In this document: positions 4,623-8,684 of the stretch, piece by piece | How positions within the stretch are numbered: the first letter of the stretch is position 1 | Layout: each line of letters starts with the position of its first letter | From: Candidatus Nomurabacteria bacterium RIFCSPLOWO2_01_FULL_41_12 | GTDB lineage: Bacteria > Patescibacteriota > Minisyncoccia > Phycocordibacterales > UBA9973 | NCBI GenBank assembly: GCA_001787035.1 | Contig: MFUY01000014.1 | Coordinates: 1 to 8,684 of the forward strand | Reading direction: 5' to 3' | Length of the DNA: 8,684 bases | Notes under the pieces: model-generated | The model's input: only the letters and a program-made list of their open reading frames with translations | Databases searched by the model: none | Told to the model about the DNA's origin: nothing | Made by a program: the position numbers and the translations under genes

Positions 4623-6275
4623 ATGAAAAAAGAAACAAAATATATTTTCGTGGTAGGGGGCGTTATTTCCGGAGTGGGGAAAGGTATCACCTCATCTTCT
4701 TTGGGGCTTATTTTAAAAAATCGCGGGCTTAATGTGACCGCGATAAAAATTGATCCTTACATAAACGTGGATGCCGGCACAATGAACCCGACAGTACATG
4801 GGGAGGTTTTCGTGCTCTCTGACGGAGATGAGACAGACCAAGATATGGGCAACTATGAAAGATTTCTTGACTTGAATTTAACCCGGATAAATTATATGAC
4901 GACTGGACGGGTGTATAAAACGGTCATCGAGAAAGAAAGAAATTTAGAGTATGGAGGTAAATGCGTGGAAGTGGTCCCGCACATTCCCTTAGAAGTGATA
5001 GGTCGCATTAAGAAAGCAGGAAAGATAGCTAAAGCAGATGTGGTGATAGTTGAAATCGGTGGGACAGTCGGCGAATATCAGAATTTACTTTTCTTAGAGG
5101 CTGCTAGAATGATGAAAATTGAATCTCCAAAAGATATTATTTTTGTGATGGTTTCTTATTTTCCAACACCTTCAAAAATTGGCGAGATGAAGACCAAGCC
5201 TACCCAATATGCCGTGCGCACTCTAAACGGCGCTGGCATACAGCCTGACATTCTTATTGCTAGGGGAGATACTGCTTTAGACGAAAAAAGGAAGGAAAAA
5301 GTGTCTGTTATCGTATCAGTTTCGGCCGATCGCATAATTTCCGCCCCAGATGTGGATAGTATCTATGATATACCTATTAATTTTGAAAAAGAAAAACTTT
5401 CCGATAAGCTTTGCAATTTGATGGGCATAAATGCAAAGAAAACGGACACTCAAGCTTGGAATAAATGGAAAAATTTTGCCAAACACGCGCATAATGGCAA
5501 GGACATACTGAAAATTGCCATGATTGGGAAATATTTTGAGACGGGAGATTTTGTATTATCTGATTCTTATCTGTCGGTCATTGAAGGGATAAAGTATTCT
5601 TGCTATGCGCAAAACAGAAAGCCCGTTATTTCCTGGTTGAATTCTACTGATTTTGAAAAGTTTCCTGAAAAATTGAAAGATTTAAAAAAATATGACGGTA
5701 TAATCGTGCCGGGAGGCTTTGGCACAAGGGGGGTGGAGGGAAATTTAAAGGCTGTGAAATTTGCGCGTGAAAATAAGATACCTTTCTTCGGCCTTTGCTA
5801 TGGCATGCAGATGATGGTGATAGAATACGCGCGCAATGTCTTGGGTCTTAAAGATGCTAATACTAGGGAAGTGAATCCGGATTCAAAGAATATAGTGATA
5901 GATGTGATGGAGTCTCAGAAAGAGCATTTAAAAAATAATTTATACGGCGGGTCTATGAGACTTGGTGCGTATAAAGCAATTTTGCGCGAAGGTACTCTTG
6001 CGCGTGCGAGCTACGGCAAGAAAGAAATAATAGAGCGGCACCGGCATCGCTATGAGGTAAATCCGGCATTTGTCGGAGATCTGGAAGCTCAGGGATTGAT
6101 CTTCTCCGGGCGCTCTCCGGATGGGCAGCTGATGGAAATAGCTGAATTACCCAAGAGCAAACATCCGTTTTTCCTCGGTACGCAATTTCACCCGGAATTT
6201 TTAGCTCATCCGCTTGACCCGCACCCTCTTTTTACTAGTTTTATAAAAGCCTGCGCTGCCAAGAGGAAGAAATAG
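4623..6275 (+). CDS. pyrG: CTP synthase (glutamine hydrolysing)
   Basis: PyrG makes CTP from UTP, ATP and glutamine in the cytoplasm, the last step of pyrimidine nucleotide synthesis. The 550 residues match the family (545 in E. coli). The N-terminal amidoligase domain shows VVGGVISGVGKGITSSSLG (10-28, with the P-loop), DPYINVDAGTMNP (44-56), EIGGTVGEYQ (144-153) and KTKPTQYAVRTL (190-201). The C-terminal class I glutaminase domain shows GGFGTRGVEG (364-373), the nucleophile Cys392 in GLCYGMQ, and His523 and Glu525 in FHPEF, so the triad is complete. A Tyr replaces the common Leu after the nucleophile. The start has no Shine-Dalgarno and no clear -10. It follows the 4522-4614 hairpin by 8 nt and may be read from the ftsX promoter. 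Confidence 0.97.
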   Translation: MKKETKYIFVVGGVISGVGKGITSSSLGLILKNRGLNVTAIKIDPYINVDAGTMNPTVHGEVFVLSDGDETDQDMGNYERFLDLNLTRINYMTTGRVYKTVIEKERNLEYGGKCVEVVPHIPLEVIGRIKKAGKIAKADVVIVEIGGTVGEYQNLLFLEAARMMKIESPKDIIFVMVSYFPTPSKIGEMKTKPTQYAVRTLNGAGIQPDILIARGDTALDEKRKEKVSVIVSVSADRIISAPDVDSIYDIPINFEKEKLSDKLCNLMGINAKKTDTQAWNKWKNFAKHAHNGKDILKIAMIGKYFETGDFVLSDSYLSVIEGIKYSCYAQNRKPVISWLNSTDFEKFPEKLKDLKKYDGIIVPGGFGTRGVEGNLKAVKFARENKIPFFGLCYGMQMMVIEYARNVLGLKDANTREVNPDSKNIVIDVMESQKEHLKNNLYGGSMRLGAYKAILREGTLARASYGKKEIIERHRHRYEVNPAFVGDLEAQGLIFSGRSPDGQLMEIAELPKSKHPFFLGTQFHPEFLAHPLDPHPLFTSFIKACAAKRKK

Positions 6276-6297
6276 AACAAAAACAGTTCAATTATAT

Positions 6298-6306
6298 TTA
6301 TCCACA
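6298..6306 (+). other. Single DnaA-box consensus match
   Basis: TTATCCACA matches the bacterial DnaA-box consensus exactly, in the 74-nt gap after pyrG. It stands alone, with no cluster and no dnaA, dnaN or AT-rich unwinding region nearby. It could titrate DnaA or regulate the gene at 6350, but a single 9-mer can occur by chance. Confidence 0.2.
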
Positions 6307-6314
6307 GTGTTACT

Positions 6315-6342
6315 TTGAAGGTTAAATAAGGGGGTATATACT
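6315..6342 (+). promoter_or_regulatory. Promoter of the 86-residue membrane protein gene
   Basis: TTGAAG (6315-6320), a fair -35, is separated by 16 nt from TATACT (6337-6342), a good -10. The -10 ends 7 nt before the ATG at 6350, so this is another predicted leaderless start. It would also drive the overlapping gene at 6607. Confidence 0.65.
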
Positions 6343-6349
6343 TAAACCT

Positions 6350-6610
6350 ATGGAAAACGAGAATGACACGCCTAAAAATACTGGGAAGTTTTTAACCGGA
6401 ATAGTCATAGTTCTTGTATTAGCTCTGGGGCTCTATTGGTATTTCAAAAAAGAAGACAAAGATGTTCGTGTTGAGACTACCGAGGAAGCAGTGGAGGTTT
6501 TAAGTCAAACACCTCAAGTTGACATAGAAACAAACCCGGTAAAAAATGTTCCGGACATCAATCCAGTAGACAAGACTAACCCCTTTAAAACAACTAACCC
6601 ATTTGAATGA
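6350..6610 (+). CDS. Small single-TM protein with NPV/NPF motifs
   Basis: The 86-residue protein has a short polar N-terminus, one TM segment (about 13-32) followed by KKEDKD, and an extracytoplasmic part. The positive charges after the TM could favour the opposite topology, so orientation is uncertain. The C-terminal third carries four NP motifs: NPV at 62-64 and 71-73, and NPF at 77-79 and 83-85, with NVPDINPVDKTNPF between. I associate this NP-rich tail with small uncharacterised Parcubacteria proteins, but no function is known to me. The start follows a good promoter by 7 nt without a Shine-Dalgarno. Its stop overlaps the next start (ATGA at 6607-6610), so translation of the two is probably coupled and the products may work together at the envelope. 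Confidence 0.8.
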   Translation: MENENDTPKNTGKFLTGIVIVLVLALGLYWYFKKEDKDVRVETTEEAVEVLSQTPQVDIETNPVKNVPDINPVDKTNPFKTTNPFE

Positions 6611-8439
6611 ATAAACTTCTGACAATTATAGTCGTTTTTTTTGGAATATTTTTGGGTTCTTTTGTTATTTACGCTCAAACAAACGATTCGGCAACAGCGC
6701 CTGAAATTATTTATCCTGTTATCGAGCTTGGAAATTGCAAAGATAAAACAGAATGTTTTGCTTATTGCGAGCTTCCTCTAAACGGCAAGCAATGTTTGGC
6801 CTTCGCTAAAACACACCAGCTTCTTCCGGAAGAAGAAATTCGTGTTGCGGAAAAAGTGCTGGGGGTTAAAGGCGGACCCGGAGGATGCAATTCTAAAGCT
6901 TCTTGCGAAAACTACTGCGACGATGTGGCTAATATTGAAGCATGTATCGCTTTTGCCGAGGAAAATGGCTTGATGAAAGGCCGTGATTTAGAAGAAGCCA
7001 AAAAAGTGCGCGCCGTGATACAAAGCGGCAAGAGTCTGCCGGGTGATTGCCGTAATAAAAATGCTTGTGAAAATTACTGCAAAAATCCGGAACATATGGA
7101 AGAATGTTTAGCTTTCGCTGAAGCCAGCGGATTTTTGCCCCCCGAAGAATTGGCACAGGCAAAAATATTCATGCCTCTCATGAAAAAGGGTGAGACCCCA
7201 GGCGCATGTAAATCCAAGGAGGAGTGCGATGCATACTGCGAGTCGGATGAACATTTTGAGGAATGCATTTCATTTGCCGAAAAACATGGCATGATTCCGG
7301 CAGAAGAAAGAGAGCATATTGAAGCTTTTAAAAAAGCCGGCGGCAAAGGGCCGGGAGGATGTAAGGGCAGGCAATGCCAGGCATTTTGCGAACAACCTGG
7401 CAATCAACAAGCATGTTTTGAATGGGCCAAAGAAAATGGAGTCCTGAAAGAAGACGATTTGCGCCGGATGGAGGAAGGACGACAACAAATAGAAAAAGTT
7501 TTGGGAGACGCCCCGCCCGAAGTGGCTTCATGCCTTGAAGGAGCGCTTGGCCCCGGGGGAGTAGAGAAAATGCGTTCCGGTGGGTTCTTTGGCGGAGAAG
7601 CCATGGGAGAGAAAATGCACGCTTGTTTTGAAGGTTTTATGTCTCAAATGGGCGGTGAATTTGGCGGTTCAAATGGTGAACACGGCGGACCAAATGGAGA
7701 ACCAGGAAGAGGTGGCGACTTCAGCGGTCCCGGAGGGTGCAAAGGACCAGATGAATGTATGGCTTATTGCAAAGATCATATGGAGGAATGCCAAAGTTTT
7801 GTTCCGCCAGCTAGTGGTGGGCAAGGTAGTTTTTCAGGTGGTGGACCAGGCCCCGGTAATATGGATGAGTGTGCTAAACTGAACGGCGATTGGAATGGAA
7901 CAAGGTGTGATTTTGGACAAAAAGAATGTATAAAACAGGGAGGTACTTGGGATGGGAAAACTTGCAATTTCCAATTTGGACAACCAGACATCAATGGTGG
8001 CAAACCCTCTCGTGGTCTTCCTCCTGGTGAATACCGCGGTCCAGGTGGATGTAGCACGGGAGAAGAATGCAAAATTTATTGTGAAACTCATCCAGAAGAG
8101 TGTATTGGGGCTAAACCCCCAGGAGACGGACCAGAATATCAGACAGAATCTCAAACACAATATTATCGCGGAGCTGAAGAGTGCATTAAGCAAGGAGGCC
8201 AATGGGCTGATGGTAAATGTTTTTTTGGCTCACAATATGAAATAGAAAAAGGGGAACATATTCCATCCCCTTTAGGTGAATCTCAACAGAAGTTTCAGCA
8301 ACAGTACGACCAGCAATATCAGCAAGAATTTCAAAAGCAATACAATCAACCCACCCCAAATACTTCAGGCGATCAAAACTATCAAATGACACCGGAACAG
8401 CAAACCCAATACCAGCAACAATATCAGCCGGTACAGTAA
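6607..8439 (+). CDS. Secreted Cys-rich repeat protein with Gln/Tyr-rich tail
   Basis: This 610-residue protein has a signal peptide (about 1-23: hydrophobic core TIIVVFFGIFLGSFVIYA, cleavage likely near AQ). Seven four-Cys repeats begin at Cys44, 94, 148, 201, 252, 378 and 482, with pattern C-x(4,5)-C-x3-C-x(6,8)-C. The first five repeats continue into a helical-looking FAxxxGxLxxEE segment, and most repeats are introduced by GPGGC or a variant. Three C-x11-C units read EC-(I/A)-K-x-x-G-x-W....C (Cys pairs 422/434, 441/453, 526/538). Cys309 and Cys340 lie in a Gly-rich linker. The total is 36 cysteines, an even number, suggesting disulfides formed outside the cytoplasm. Residues 560-610 are rich in Gln and Tyr (QQQYDQQYQQEF). 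No enzymatic motif or sortase/TM anchor is seen. It overlaps the upstream gene by 4 nt. A cell-surface structural or adhesive role is inferred; function is unknown. Confidence 0.85.
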   Translation: MNKLLTIIVVFFGIFLGSFVIYAQTNDSATAPEIIYPVIELGNCKDKTECFAYCELPLNGKQCLAFAKTHQLLPEEEIRVAEKVLGVKGGPGGCNSKASCENYCDDVANIEACIAFAEENGLMKGRDLEEAKKVRAVIQSGKSLPGDCRNKNACENYCKNPEHMEECLAFAEASGFLPPEELAQAKIFMPLMKKGETPGACKSKEECDAYCESDEHFEECISFAEKHGMIPAEEREHIEAFKKAGGKGPGGCKGRQCQAFCEQPGNQQACFEWAKENGVLKEDDLRRMEEGRQQIEKVLGDAPPEVASCLEGALGPGGVEKMRSGGFFGGEAMGEKMHACFEGFMSQMGGEFGGSNGEHGGPNGEPGRGGDFSGPGGCKGPDECMAYCKDHMEECQSFVPPASGGQGSFSGGGPGPGNMDECAKLNGDWNGTRCDFGQKECIKQGGTWDGKTCNFQFGQPDINGGKPSRGLPPGEYRGPGGCSTGEECKIYCETHPEECIGAKPPGDGPEYQTESQTQYYRGAEECIKQGGQWADGKCFFGSQYEIEKGEHIPSPLGESQQKFQQQYDQQYQQEFQKQYNQPTPNTSGDQNYQMTPEQQTQYQQQYQPVQ

Positions 8440-8455
8440 TACTAAAATATAAAAG

Positions 8456-8684
8456 CTATGAAGCATCAGCCGCAGGCTGACCAGCCTCGGGCTGGGGCTC
8501 CGAAGTTGTTTCAGGCTCTGGGCTCGCCTCGGGCTCTGGTTCTAGTGTGGGTTCTGGCACAGGTTCCTCTTGTGGTGTTGGTTCCGGCTCTGTTTCACTC
8601 GCCGTAAGTTCGGGCGTAGGTTGAGACTCTGATGTTTCATTTATGGACTCGCTAGTTTCTAATTCGGGTTCAGTCGGCGTTGAA
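8456..8684 (-). CDS. C-terminus of a Pro/Glu/Thr-rich protein, partial
   Basis: The minus strand is open from the right edge to TAG (8456-8458), encoding 75 residues without an internal start, so the gene begins outside the window. The sequence is almost all P, E, T, S, Q and A (for example EPEPTPQEEPVPEP and EPEPEASPEPETTSEP) and ends GQPAADAS. Such low-complexity stretches are typical of extracytoplasmic linkers or disordered tails. Nothing identifies the main domain. It converges on the Cys-rich gene with a 16-nt gap. A run this long without a stop and with coherent composition supports it being coding. Confidence 0.7.
   Translation of the reverse strand, partial: STPTEPELETSESINETSESQPTPELTASETEPEPTPQEEPVPEPTLEPEPEASPEPETTSEPQPEAGQPAADAS
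8467..8495 (+). terminator. Tandem hairpins after the Cys-rich gene, weak terminator candidate
   Basis: CAGCC-GCA-GGCTG (8467-8479) and CCAGCC-TCG-GGCTGG (8481-8495) are two adjacent tight stem-loops, 28 nt past the stop at 8439. There is no T-run, and they lie inside the last codons of the convergent minus-strand gene, so they may simply reflect its Pro/Ala/Gln/Glu codons. They are the only structure seen that could stop plus-strand transcription. Confidence 0.25.

Noticed and set aside
6298..6306. Replication origin at the DnaA-box match
   Set aside because: Only one box, no repeat cluster, and no dnaA/dnaN/gyrB neighbours.
1935..6610. Recoded UGA (as in Gracilibacteria/Absconditabacteria)
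   Set aside because: prfB is present with an intact SPF motif, and prfB, ftsX and the 86-residue protein gene all end in TGA at the expected protein length.
7580..8245. Open frames overlapping the Cys-rich gene in other frames (7580-7882, 7952-8245 plus; several minus)
   Set aside because: They arise from the repetitive Gly/Gln/Cys codons of the real gene; none has a start signal or a recognisable product.

Overview
The window looks like a contig from a Candidate Phyla Radiation (Patescibacteria, Parcubacteria-like) bacterium. Most of it is AT-rich (about 38% GC in hand-counted lines) and tightly packed. It carries a streamlined set of housekeeping genes, with almost no Shine-Dalgarno sequences. 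It also holds protein types I associate with this radiation: a PaaX/Cas2-like winged-helix regulator, a small TM protein with NPV/NPF motifs, and a secreted protein built from GPGGC four-cysteine repeats. TGA is used as a normal stop and a release factor 2 gene is present, so the genetic code is the standard bacterial one. The taxonomic call is inference from family recognition, not from a search.

Layout. Positions 1-1077 hold the 3' end of dapA and a complete dapB, two consecutive enzymes of the diaminopimelate/lysine pathway. This block is clearly richer in GC (about 55%) and dapB has a strong Shine-Dalgarno, unlike everything to its right. It is either a transferred block or an assembly join. 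A hairpin (1121-1162) and a perfect 48-bp palindrome (1170-1217) follow, and the palindrome runs into the -10 box of the PaaX-like regulator (1230-1823). A 20-bp copy of part of the palindrome lies just after that gene.

Positions 1935-4522 hold prfB (release factor 2 with a shortened domain 1), ftsE and ftsX (division/peptidoglycan-hydrolase control ABC complex), in the order seen in many bacteria. pyrG (CTP synthase) follows at 4623-6275. The prfB-ftsE and ftsX-pyrG gaps are each almost wholly occupied by a long, perfect-stem hairpin with a GC-rich loop. The two loops share a 15-nt motif (13/15 identical) in opposite orientation. Four genes (the regulator, prfB, ftsX, and the small membrane protein at 6350) have a -10 box ending only 6-8 nt before the ATG, which predicts leaderless mRNAs.

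Positions 6350-8439 encode two translationally coupled envelope proteins: an 86-residue TM protein and a 610-residue secreted Cys-rich protein with seven C-x(4,5)-C-x3-C-x(6,8)-C repeats, three C-x11-C repeats and a Gln/Tyr-rich tail. At the right edge, the C-terminus of a Pro/Glu/Thr-rich protein is encoded on the minus strand and converges on them with a 16-nt gap. No tRNA, rRNA, CRISPR array or insertion sequence was recognised. The most interesting items are the intergenic hairpin pair, the palindrome-regulator unit, the leaderless promoter pattern, and the Cys-rich surface module.
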